Below the pieces are notes generated by a model, which was given only the letters and a program-made list of their open reading frames with translations, was not told the DNA's origin and searched no databases. The translations under genes were made by a program, and so were the position numbers. From an uncultured Verrucomicrobia subdivision 3 bacterium (GTDB lineage Bacteria; Verrucomicrobiota; Verrucomicrobiia; Limisphaerales; UBA8199): 64,000 bases of DNA. This document shows, in pieces, positions 47,801 through 51,600 of the stretch. Location: the NCBI GenBank assembly GCA_903913865.1, contig CAIWMU010000139.1, positions 16,915 to 80,914 of the forward strand, given 5' to 3'. The number at the start of each line of letters is the position of its first letter. The first letter of the stretch is position 1.

Positions 47801-48696
47801 ACGCGGATGGGAATATTACGCCGCAACCCGGGTTGGCCATTCTCCAGAACTACAACGACTTCAACCAATATCCCTGCACGGGAGGTGCTTTTGATCTTGA
47901 GCATCTGCTTGGCGCTTTGAACGCAATCGCGGACGCTTGTGCCGTATGCCCGGACTTGCGGACAGCCATGCATTTGGTTACCGGACTCGTAACGCAGTTC
48001 GAGGACGATGTTGTTTCTGATATCACCTCCACCATATCCACGGCGGCTCAGGTGGTTGATACCTTGGGTGCCCTGTTTGGGTGCCCTGGCGGTGGGGGCG
48101 GGGGCGGTGGAGGCGGTGGGGGTGGGGGCGGTGGGGGTGGCGGGGACGGTGGGGGACGTGGGTTCTCATCATACACAGGTGGCGGTGCCGGCTGCTTTGT
48201 CGCTGGAACGACGGTCCTGATGGCTGATGGTTCCCGGAAGGCCATTGAGGATGTGCGAGTGAATGATCTCGTCAGAACAGGTACCGGCGCGAGTGATGTG
48301 GCACATGTCAGCGAGGCCATCACGCGCAGCGCACCACGGGTTCTTGCGATCGAACTGGGTTCAGCATTTGCTGGTTCAACCAGTTCCCACGCGATGTCCG
48401 GATCGATCGTTGCCACTCCGGAACATGAGTTCTGGGTTGATGGCAAAGGATGGGCGACTGTGGCGCGGCTGAGGGTGGGAGACTGGCTGATGGACAATCA
48501 GGGTCAGCGCGTTCTGATACGGGCCATTTCGGAGGTTGCGGGCCCGGTCAGCGTTTATACCCTCTCAAACCGAGAGGATCATGCGTTTTACGCGAACGAT
48601 CTACTCGTTCGGGATAGTTGTGGTGATCGATATCCTCTGCCTGTGACAACATCCAGAGCCAAGGCCACCCAACCGCAGATGGAGGTGGTGCGATGA
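26815..48696 (+). CDS. Giant exported multidomain protein (7293 aa) with three 7-bladed FG-GAP propellers and a C-terminal Hint domain
   Basis: Start ATG 26815 is preceded by GAAGG and begins a signal peptide (IRRAVLAVWCLCGAMLGVSG). Domains by approximate residue: LamG 36-257, PPC-like 550-800, Ig (Big_5-like) 820-960, FG-GAP propeller 970-1312, PPC, LamG 1551-1756, Ig with inserted C-type-lectin-like domain 1820-1960, propeller 2068-2412, PPC, LamG 2641-2844, Ig, propeller 3012-3358, PPC, LamG 3592-3797, Ig with second lectin-like insertion 3861-4000, PPC, CARDB 4339-4580, InlB-like repeats 4588-4818, Ig, FN3, beta-helix 5138-5346, several Ig/FN3 modules, CARDB-like and carboxypeptidase-regulatory-like domains, 19 Gly, Hint 7127-7267, 26-residue tail. 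This is an adhesin/carbohydrate-binding layout. No sortase, PEP-CTERM or T9SS signal is seen; Hint cleavage may determine release or anchoring (inference). The stop overlaps the next start. Confidence 0.93.
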   Translation: MENQKVRIRRAVLAVWCLCGAMLGVSGQQIEAACLPQPAGLIGWWQGEAGAGDARGLFPGSLQGGVTFVPGKVGQAFQFNGTNTWVEVPDASELSPHTGASGELTLEAWVYLPRLPKWDAPTGQANRAIAIKGSPGNWEYGFYVTTNLIPVFGTWQANGSGYSGASPTNSISTNEWHHLVGVLRKGQFARIYVDGVLAGESTSFSGDTSNGTSPLYIGRRGDGQWLDGLVDEVSVYGRALSSLEVSALYGAGTDGKCPGFAGASVPYFTDFESGLGSEWSLPSLNADEQAVFTKFSGRFNNTPQTLTLTNLVVGQTYRLGFDLYAFDSWDGNGQNDTVSVRINGSTPWQYTFSNYNQEPPNSAQSFPGSPDQGRAGLGFVTAYVDAIYRNIEVLFTASNSTALISFCGVNVDGNVDDESWGLDNVGVGLASSVTNTFVRSSTLPAPASVSSISLSYFTISANWPLSLSTATNVANYSLTTPGSDGVFGTADDLMIPFTVVRPGGGGRSVQFTLAQAPLQPGSYRFQTLAGLQGTNGVAVSSFVRDFTIANPMIGAIESPSNDSIPEATSLPVVETPVGSGFSTAFGIGEFSSTSDVDYWRFDAEAGDVLTVRIECEARGVSPYLYIQNASGGNVFTTSGGAEGVAQLQNVTITTPGTYYVRVWSSNNRSRYWLRFDQARGLQTETEDNGSTGAANQLNLAYSAGLSQGRIAGSLPMADGAGDYFRLGTLNVGNSINVTVQYPTGSTLAGRPPVLTVWMEGQALPLASTTSGNLNHTVTADGVYHVRASAPAPVGRSLTSFESASLALRAQYILNFTLGDGVTPLITSATLPAEGSTTTDIVDRFSLTFSEDLERSSVSNNVSYELRCAGADNVFFSADDQLYAVRTTGYTVGLSSGYAIIDGPLQSGSYRFTVRTNIMDRAGNNMSAPYVRSFAIAKLAGYVLEGRNNDTSGAATHVAPVVGTNGNGSVGWINNVGTGSNPRYAAPAFLNGDTNLDLLVANFSSDSMTSLTNDGRGGLVAAANIPTGDGSISVVAGDIDGDGKADAVLANYYASTVSVLVGDGTGQFVSVTNIGGFSNPYNMAMSDVNGDGKLDLIVPSYGGSYLSVLLGNGDGTFQARTNYPTGTSPQSVAVGDLNGDGRPDLVTANYASSTLSIFTNGGSGRFTLSTNLPCGPNPRFVAIADVDADGKSDIVVLQTGDSTVGVFLGNGDGTFKAKCSYHTGGSDQYNLVLSDMNGDQKVDIIVSGYGNNTFCIILNNGSGVFTNLHVYGASSNPIGATSGDFDNDGRTDLAFTLYNGACVSLWKGNPVSILSEDPPGSGLRTALVRGRRSTSSDVDFYQFSGNAGDRVIVGVETVGNPAASQLYYQIMELDGTVYTSWYPDYSGFGQSGIVTLPYTGTFVVRVAGNYDYQGEYRLRISLTPPAGDGTNVALDIESEANNTIAQSGGLNLVRSPGRLRSSVAGAISVNDAGDYYNLGYLQDTDIVRFGVRRPSSSALSTILTVYNAAGVAMTNSAAGSTNFAFVVPIGQPGVYHVRVTAATGGYLSQTSTALGLYSGDGSVDLGSWFNYQGFTLSFWLNPATSQPGNADIFDNNHQGGINWVIQQNGSVLNQYVWGPQDGGPGILFDLAPSVWQQVTITRDQTNVSRLYLNGSLVGTAIGAGQINYNGQQFLRIGRWGGGGRNWGGMIDEVRIWDRPLTAGEVVAGLNGSITGSETNLVGYWRLDEGFGTVATDRSSMGRNGTLAGGATWALLGPTNAALPSISAQYILDVDMTNSVAPLVTGVSLPSGLSTNQQNSFTVNFSEDMNPGFMALSRNVYKFQGRSYFLTDSAGTWQDVQRQARMFGGNLASIVSADENNFVNSSFSSQGSLWIGLNFFANRETPAWINGDPYSFSNFASGQPDNSGGIQTVVRMYGNGDARWDDIVASSSYRGVVEVSSTTDSDGDGLVDVIDPYPTDPRNGFDLRATGPDGLFDTADDIVYRIYSTGYSSGLSTSFQISDGPLQEGVYRFTATTGLQDRFGVNQASNFVQFFTNGPVAGYISEQRRQNGNNYSYTSLSSSPSNRPDGSFSLSTTLTTTGNPHFMIQGRFDSDTNLDLITGNYYANNISVFKGNGDGTFQLTTNISVGAGPVGIVSADFNGDLIQDLAVSTYSDHRVAILLGDGAGSFTVRTNLTGFSNPFVLAAADLNHDGFQDLVVPNYGSATINVRLGNGDGTFQPGVAYPVGSNPETVMLGDFNQDGQLDVAVTDYGSSTVSVLLGSNGVFQARTSYACSAQCRGLACGDLNGDGKLDLVAAGDAKINVFIGSGDGTFQARKEYDGSANNSYQVILADLNRDGNLDTVVAGYSGNRLFTALGNGDGTFTAATAYNPGGNPISVTVGDYNRDGIPDIASANHNGNTVSIYLGNNYKGFSPDPAGSGLFTAAARGSLSQSGDLDHWTFSADVGDRLLISTEAVGYPGSASLLVRIYYPNGEQWTYFYSDGNGNIGNASLVAPMSGTYLIRLEHNNVFTGEYRLRVTRAKTPLQLESEANNTLATANALTFDLNNGERNASAFGYIQYGDGGDWFRLGNLAANTQITLNSSKPASSRLGQVMEVYNAASELVARSRPSDTNMVFVVGPTNGGAYYARMASSYPKRPAGGTNGLYFENNYVNVGAWGPGPKWSVEAWAMPSSLPGGRRHIAGSAGGCLDWGIIMADGRFAVNTRQPGGCAISYSSTNYAQPNVWYHLAAVCDGTNAYLYVNGTLAASGPTENNYLPYTGSTRIGGNVCCGDYFPGVIQEVSIWSRPISALEVSQTMANNLTGTEAGLAGYWPMQEGAGATVADLSPNGRTGSLNGPYWITLGGTTVLPYGILQQYTLSVNLVNTIPPQILAVTLPGEGTSTGNLLDRFTATFSEDMDGLTVTNSAYYELRNLGVDGLFGTADDQLFPVVNSPAYSSGVSATYLIPDGPLQPGNYRLTIRTNLANPVGSRLATNYVRGFTVTNVSGFVFESRGGNSWTTATSLSTNRNGSPNGSFTSGATLPLGSGTERIASGFLNADTNLDIVAALWGAGQVAVLAGNGDGTFTVKTNYNTGYQAWSLALGRFNADTNLDLAVANYGAANVTILTGNGDGTFQVVTNMAVGANPYHVIAVDVNGDSKLDLVVPNYGSGNFSLLLGNGNGTFLPATNYASGTYPMYAAAGDFNGDGRPDLVVANYGDNDLMLRLGNGDGTFGQKLVIPVGNNPRAVVVADLNKDSKLDLAVFNGGDNTISIMFGNGDGSFQPRINYPVTSGDGYELVAVDLNGDGWLDLVMPGYNNSRVNVLLSQRNGSFGTPAAYSVGNRPVGIAIGDFNNDNRLDIAYGNDSGNSLGVLLGNGGEPVGTEPATGLRISAGRGMLYNGSQSDYWSFDANAGEVLFVAADNIGNPSGSGLRYLIYQPDGSYLTDFYSDYNGRGQLGSVLPTTGRYILRVDPNYGYGAEYRLRITLAPSTVQSETEDNNAYSSGNLPSYSLAGGHRLATILGYLNSADPADNFKLGTLSSNSVISLSLRQPGVVGFADVIDVLNPSGTVVTSSTIGGTNLVFAIPYGGDGAYYARVRQANGTLVPTLTHPTGSTNTVWYNGSGMTEVPINIPEDGCSISLWFRTADPNAGIFSVSDGGGGHDRHIYLSGGNIFSRIYSNVTLGSSGYTLADSQWHQVVLTYGTSIGGSKLYVDGVEVASSTKATSDFGSQNRIRFAFSQDASSAYLVGYLDEARVFNRAFTPAEVVSNRTNSLTGKEAGLIGYWRFNEGSGSVSLDQTTNNHNAVLNGMSWARTDDPGYPIVRGIFAQYLLGIDVLDVQSPLVTSVTLPDPGATNSSLSDRFTINFSKELDTRLNGFNRDIRLNNGKAYTVTAGGSTWYAAQQQALAVGGSLASISDGIENSWLADNFPGYGNLWIGLNDELQSSNYVWVSGEAFAYTNWNSGQPSAVNNQDFAAMLPGGKWGTFLNSDSYRGLIEVSGVDSDHDGIPDSLDTFPLDPYNGLDLRASGPDGLFDTADDIVYKLSIGNYTGGFSLGVTIVDGPLQLGNYRFMATSGFVDQSGNAMAPFVRYFSIGSVSGYVQENRANDTVAGATPLPLVEDPPGFKSAAARGNLSSTSDYDYWAFAGTAGEGMNLATWVPDFPSATQLRYRVFRPDGTVILDYYPSYYGDGQSGVVTLPVTGTYNLLVTYNYNYQGEYRFRITTFAPPTQFESEENGSIATANSIPWTLNTNGQSGSIAGRIRAVSDLDYYSLGNITNGSSIFLNVRLPGSSSLGPIVSVYNSSGIYQPETIGGRSSDGLANVPITVSGTYYALVRSGNGTGGLNDQYVLDANVVPTGSVNFPNLVVTAVNPPTGGGILSGQNMAYSYTIANLGNAPTLVGNWIDRAVLSVDQTLGNSDDILLGFFPHAGTLTAGSEYSSTNSFGIPDGVSGDYFLIVQADAGNAVNEYLFKGDNITASTNTLHITLAPYPDLVVENLTATGPDSSNRFSITWNTANRGSATVPAGYSERILIRNQTSGQLLTNLEQVRSNAVAAASVVPGQFSLVTTNPGLYQIQVVTDSKSQIYEFNAGGSTAAELNNTASTTFEITTYYTVTVQSEPPGAGILTGAGRRSSGSAITAAATPVTNTLPYYFVNWTEGGAFQSAASSYSFILTRDRTLTANFALPTFQIAASNNPVSGGTVSGAGSYAYGTTNILTANASFGYSFTNWTEGGSVISSSEFLTNVVTSNRFVVANYREANVRHVVATASFPTNVAVVAGSGTYTNGQQGVISAPLSVTNPPNIYTFRQFTLNGALAGSIATISRTFSTLDPTNMQFVAIYDTTSILPLVTNVLASIPNPVPVTTNLTVAFQFNRSMNTNITPLVTFTNPAVSGPLQAVIPAGGNWASVSVLNDTFRTRPIAFANGMDGTNEVFISLAQDLGGGLLARTNVARVVVDVTPPVHPVLTLVSSNNSSATLGWSAYGAPSDLASFRVYLSTNTFSSIAGMTPVSSLGSAARSYTYTGLALDRQYYAAIAAVDAAGNCNSSVAPLVFSLPSSLPPAVSVAVVPVGASSANVTWTSYNTSSLLGFAGFRVYSETNSFTSVAGLTPKVILGTSVRSAQFDSLDRTRSYYFAVVGFNVNTQFNSAVTAASWSDPYAGNIAASVTLGGAGQPIVDILQDVSIVSNAVVTIPAGTTVRVAPGKGISVRQGALVANGTALDPVTFTSANDQPGLSPNAGDWKGIQLGSTSGSSSLRHVFVKFAAGLSVSNCSPSIEAFSALYNVPAGLTVTNGGSVVTTNALLAYNGLGALQLGSGVLTIRGSVLKNNDTNALAAGGAVMNGQGNWWGSASSTDIDATIRGTIDRSSFLQSEPLLTPAIGTVNNVTQVGSASVNLRLACRTADTMRVSEDSTFYAVFFGPFTNTLPFALSSGGGEKTVFAQYRSVTGQTSAPVAITINYITAGPTISSFNLSEGQLLNRPVRVLADASAPLGMAGMEFYVDNVGLSTNSGGSLTYWWDIRNFTVGIHRVRVVARDTSGNFAVAERNLTVSPVPPTGPVITDPATDLVINSNSVTIAGSAEPFVAIRLVQNSAPVGSIFADSRGKWAFTNLALVEGTNLMTAVAFDTYGSANSNIRNVVRDSGPPAAPILNSPTYSQGAGLNLSWRFADTGERATRFRVLWHTNTFSTPAQASAQSGIISGMAFAPSGLVSGTYYFAVIGYDDANNPSPISNVLAYNFDPLSPSFGINFDKGAPVGVGPLRIILTSSKALASAPSLNLRPVNGSPVALLVTNTAFNTYEGTLNVTPSFPSGVLQFVASGQDLVGNTFNGAPSGPGMVIDVAPPSGIVASIPQGPLQATNATNITISLTLSESVKSGTVPALSFGPPIGASVPIPLTGSGSNWSGVLQLQPTMGSGYATFSMTATDVLENVGHLITRGSPLEIYNTTLPSAPGQPVNFQWSSLSAGRVQLSWNAVSNAEIYRVYSEIGTNLFVTPTNLVADNITSNSFIDLPGVDGRYRYVVTALRRGSEGTNSIVRVATSDRTPPPTPTNVTVQLLASGVQVLWQPGVGETPNYFRVYRNGAQIATVGSTTTNITDSPPRGVMSYVVASGDSLGNEALATPAVIELLVSAVNNLVAYVTPGQAPSLSWLSTDNTVVGFNLYRNGVKQNTTPLASPAFTDNLGVPPGSTSTYTVRAVNSTNAESAPRTVTVMDAAIGFQENLQAGMENPPVTFWFDRLKVSVTNRSAGVDLPIDTVVVSRSLAGSGFVTRGANVQTVVASGGHLESEIAFPAGTNTGLLNVRVQAIQQTDAAGSSVIYQRFLNYDSVVPLGAMVDVNSAQQPLAGGLASFTVTLYNRGYADMDVMVTKNNGSDPGDVYLSVIDRFGQEVGRTQYKGTPPGTFFALDGRGFLRIAPGDSKSFTIANVLVPDALGTNLTQFVVTVPRIFYRLGSADEAVAGPLTGVMESSLALTPYYGVAQVDKPLYANDDVVRITGQAIDRQTGLPKPNAPLKIGFFTRGCQFFHPVTTDTNGNYLFVWNPTPGLSGTFNVWAAHPEVFDTLKQAQFKLYRCYLSPSQPELRMSKNDTINFSITLVNPGDENLTGFSLQSQSFQVVGTNRTPITTIGVTSLSAPEFSIAPRSSQKVSFQIQSDLDAPDNAVVELRFSSSEGATATCTANLALLPANPLLAVVDPPVGYAEVSVNRGNIASRTVTLVNRGLRALKGVTVQPPTNIHWMSLNLPISPDGMVHIPDIAVGASNVFTAVFAPPTNAPLDYISDFVTIKGTNSPASFKVNMYALVTSSQKGKVQFSVDDILVEAVPNATIRIKNTILEQEYTLKTDANGKAEIDNLQEGPWAWQVSAAGHGTTVGVVDVIANQVVGVDTRLSRSLVTVSFTVTPVPFTDRYEITIEQTFQTHVPAPVLIFRPSLMDFKRIHAGFDATFIATLKNEGLIEAVDVQIVGSVIPQGRLTPLINYFPKLAAQQVVEIPMHFQYGGYTSTTNSSGPGLTSPCGRKRCFGYDIDADGNITPQPGLAILQNYNDFNQYPCTGGAFDLEHLLGALNAIADACAVCPDLRTAMHLVTGLVTQFEDDVVSDITSTISTAAQVVDTLGALFGCPGGGGGGGGGGGGGGGGGGGDGGGRGFSSYTGGGAGCFVAGTTVLMADGSRKAIEDVRVNDLVRTGTGASDVAHVSEAITRSAPRVLAIELGSAFAGSTSSHAMSGSIVATPEHEFWVDGKGWATVARLRVGDWLMDNQGQRVLIRAISEVAGPVSVYTLSNREDHAFYANDLLVRDSCGDRYPLPVTTSRAKATQPQMEVVR
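29722..30750 (+). repeat. FG-GAP/VCBS array 1: seven repeats, predicted beta-propeller
   Basis: Seven consecutive repeats of about 49 residues carry D-x-D-x-D-G-x-x-D-type Ca-binding loops: FLNGDTNLD, DIDGDGKAD, DVNGDGKLD, DLNGDGRPD, DVDADGKSD, DMNGDQKVD, DFDNDGRTD. Seven such units form an integrin-alpha-like propeller. The repeats are protein-level; the DNA has diverged. Confidence 0.9.
32272..32700 (+). other. C-type-lectin-like domain plus Ca-binding linker inserted in an Ig-like domain (copy 1)
   Basis: The segment starts KFQGRSYFLTDSAGTWQDV and contains GGNLASIVS, LWIGLN, SGQPDN and ARWDDI, the order expected of a C-type lectin fold. It ends with DSDGDGLVDVIDPYPTDP, a thrombospondin-3-like Ca-binding stretch. 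The flanks (FSEDMNPG before, LRATGPDGLFDTADD after) are the two halves of one Big_5-like Ig domain that is uninterrupted elsewhere in the protein (near 35490-35590). Confidence 0.8.
33016..34050 (+). repeat. FG-GAP/VCBS array 2: seven repeats, predicted beta-propeller
   Basis: Second array with seven loops: RFDSDTNLD, DFNGDLIQD, DLNHDGFQD, DFNQDGQLD, DLNGDGKLD, DLNRDGNLD, DYNRDGIPD. It is 1035 bp long, within 6 bp of arrays 1 and 3, and is again followed by PPC domains and LamG. Confidence 0.9.
35848..36888 (+). repeat. FG-GAP/VCBS array 3: seven repeats, predicted beta-propeller
   Basis: Third array with seven loops: FLNADTNLD, RFNADTNLD, DVNGDSKLD, DFNGDGRPD, DLNKDSKLD, DLNGDGWLD, DFNNDNRLD. 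The first loop is FLN-type, as in array 1. Followed by two PPC domains and the fourth LamG. Confidence 0.9.
38395..38812 (+). other. C-type-lectin-like domain plus Ca-binding linker inserted in an Ig-like domain (copy 2)
   Basis: Second insertion: KAYTVTAGGSTWYAAQQQA, GGSLASISDG, NLWIGLNDE, NWNSGQPS and KWGTF, ending with DSDHDGIPDSLDTFPLDP. The flanks are again FSKELD before and LRASGPDGLFDTADD after, so the domain sits at the same point of the Ig-like host domain as copy 1. Confidence 0.8.
48088..48144 (+). repeat. Run of 19 glycine codons
   Basis: Nineteen consecutive GGN codons (GGC, GGT, GGG, GGA mixed), then Asp, three Gly, Arg and Gly. It forms a flexible linker directly before the Hint domain. 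The mixed codons limit, but do not exclude, replication slippage. Confidence 0.97.
48193..48696 (+). other. Hint (hedgehog/intein) self-processing domain and 26-residue tail
   Basis: Cys7127 opens block A (CFVAGTTVLMADGSRKAIED), the usual Hint N-terminal splice motif with a nucleophilic Cys. Block B appears as IVATPEHEFWV (TPEH, with the TxxH His), followed by GWATVARLRVGDWL. The C-terminal block reads VYTLSNREDHAFYANDLLVRD|SC. The usual HN before the C-terminal junction is RD here. N-terminal cleavage or thioester formation therefore looks possible, while C-terminal cleavage is doubtful. Only 26 residues follow, so there is no toxin and no real C-extein. Confidence 0.88.
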
Positions 48697-51600
48697 ACAA
48701 CTTATCCTGGCTCAAGAACATGAACCTAGTGCTCTGTCGCGTGATGAATATGAAATCCAGTGTAGCGATTCTTCTTCTGATACTGATGCTTCTCCCGGAG
48801 GCAGGGGCACAGCAGCAATTCCAGGGGGTCTGCTCCCGGGTACGCATCGTGATCGAGCAGGAGTTGACATTGGAGCGGGTGGGTTTTGAGGCCCGGCTTG
48901 AAGTCACAAACAACGATGGGCAGGATCCGGTGACGGATTTCTTTGCCAGCCTGACCTTCCAAACCACTGCCAACGGAACCAATGTTGCCGGTGCCGATGC
49001 ATCACAGCTGTTCTTTGTGCAATCCCCAACATTCGAAAACCTGAATTCTGTGGATGGGGCAGGGGTTATTGGACCGACAACAAAATCCGTCGTCCGTTGG
49101 TTCATCATTCCGAAGGTTGCGGCGGGGGGTATCTCCCCGGATGGGCTGCGTTACAGCGTTGGATGCACCCTCTCAGGCAAAATCAGGGGCACACAGATAC
49201 CAGGCGATGTTCTCTTCGCGATTCCTTCCACCATCACAGTGAAGCCGGATCCCCAGTTGGATATCACCTACTTCCAGCCGCGTGATGTGCAGGGGGATGA
49301 CCCTTTCACCCCGGTGGTCGAGAGTCCAATCCCGTTCACCCTGGGTGTCTTGGTCAAGAACTCCGGATACGGTCCGGCTCGCAAGTTGAAGATCGACTCC
49401 AAGCAACCAAAGATTGTTGAGAGTGCCAACGGACTGCTGCTGGTGGCGCAGTTGCTGGGGGCCAGAGTTGGGGATACTCCGGTCCAGCCCACCAGCCTCG
49501 TTGTCAATTTGGGGGACATCAACCCCAGCACCACCAAGAAGGGGTCCTGGGACATGATCACATCGCTTTCGGGCGAGTTTATCGAATTCAAGGCAACCTA
49601 TACACATGCCTCTGAATTGGGAGGCGAGGAGACATCGGTGATCAAATCCCTGAACGCCTATTTCATTGCGCATGAGGTTTTTGACGATCAGCCGGGCAGG
49701 GATTCGCAAAAGGATTTTCTGGCGGATATGGTGGACGACACCGACCATATTCCGGACACCCTTTTTGAGAGTGAGGGCAACACTCTCCCGGTCAATTACC
49801 TCACAAATGCAGCGGTGGTGGGATCGGCCGGTCCAGGGGGCAGCTTCCAAGTGCAACTTACTCCCCAGGTGAACGGTTGGGGTTACGTGCGCCTGACTGA
49901 TCCCGGGCAGGCCAAGATTCCCATATCCAGGGTTGTTCGATCGGACGGCAAGGTGATCAATACAAACAATGTCTGGACAAACTTTCGTTACACTAAAATA
50001 GGAAATATCCGGCAAAATTGGTTGAACATTTTGGATCAGGTTGACCTGAAGGATTACACCTACACAGTCACCTATTCGCAGACTCTGGTCGATGTGACGC
50101 CTCCGGTAACCACAATGAGGTTTGTCGGAGCTGTGGACGTGTCTGGTGGTTCTTACTTCATCACTCCCGAGACCCAGATTTATTTTACTGCCGAGGATGT
50201 GAGTCCCGTGAATATGTTCTACAGCCTTAATGGTGTGGACTTTGTGCCAGCCCTGCCTTTCATTCCCGGCACACCTGGTGAATACAAGATCGTGTTTTAC
50301 TCCACAGACAGTTCGGGAAATCGGGAGGTTAACCAGACCAATACAGTTGTGGTTTCCGGAGCTTCAGGACTGGCTTTTGCCGGTGTTACAGCGCCGACTC
50401 AGCCGATTTTTGCGTCTGGTGAAGCGGTCTCTGTTCGTCCGTCGGATGCTCCGTTTACCTTTCAGGCCTCAGCGAATCCAAGCCAGGTGGATGCGCGGGT
50501 TGAAGTATTTCAAGGGGTGGTGGGTTGGGCCAGTGTAGCAGGCACACCCTCATCCCCGACTCCGGCTACGACCGCAGCACTCACGGTTTCAGGCCCAAGT
50601 GTGGATTTTTACAAATATCGGCTCAACGGGAGTGCGTGGAGCGGGGAGCGAGCCGTGACGAACACCCTCTCTCTCACAAATTTGACTGCGGGGACACAGA
50701 AGGTCGATGTTCTCGCCCGGTCCCAATATGGTGGATATCTGGATGAAACGAACAGCGTCAGTGCTTCATGGGTGGTAAATCCTGCAGCACCCGCCACGAG
50801 AATCACCGGAGCGCCACCCTCTCCCACCAGGAGCGAGGTGGCAACCCTCAGTATTGGGGGCACCGGTGTGACTGCCTATCGCTGGAACTTCAACACCTCC
50901 TACTATCGAGCTGAGAGCAACGCACCATCCACCTTAATCCTGCCCGCAACATCACCGGGACGGCAGGTGATGAATCTTGCAGTCATCGGCAGGATCGGCG
51001 GGATCATGCAGGAGCAGGCCAACGCCACCACGGTTCAGTGGATATATGATCCTCTTTTTGGTTACGATGTTGGGAACCTGCCTCTGGTTCGGAGTTATAG
51101 TGTCACAAACATTGGGACCGCACAGCAGACGTTCGTGTGGGATGGACGAAACAACTCCGGGGCCATCCTCCCCTCTGGATGGTATACGGTGCGCATCACG
51201 CTGGCCGACGGGTTGGGACGGACCAATTTCTCCAGTCGGTTTGTTCAGATCGGAAATCCTGCTGGAATACCTGGAATTCTGGCTGACGTAAGCCGGGGAC
51301 CCCGCAACCCCCACGCGAGGGGCGGTTGGGCTGTCTGGCAGGATCAAAGCGCGACCAAGTGGGATATTTATGCCCAAAAGATCGGATCGACTCCACCTCC
51401 GATTCAAAAGCTGACCACCACGCCGTTGAGCCAGGAAAATCCGCAAACAGACGGGCGTTACGCTGTCTGGCAGGGGCGCCAGACCAATGGCAACTGGGAA
51501 ATTTATGTCAAGGATCTCGACACCGCAGCTCCCCTGCAGGCACTCACGGCCACAGCTGACACGGATGAGATCAATCCATCGATCGACTGGCCGTGGGTTG

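Noticed and set aside
48193..48696. Intein in the giant gene
   Set aside because: No C-extein of meaningful length and the C-terminal HN motif is changed, so protein splicing is unlikely.
48616..48715. Polymorphic toxin tip plus immunity gene after the Hint domain
   Set aside because: Only 26 residues follow the Hint domain, and the next gene encodes a 1340-residue exported propeller protein, not a small immunity protein.
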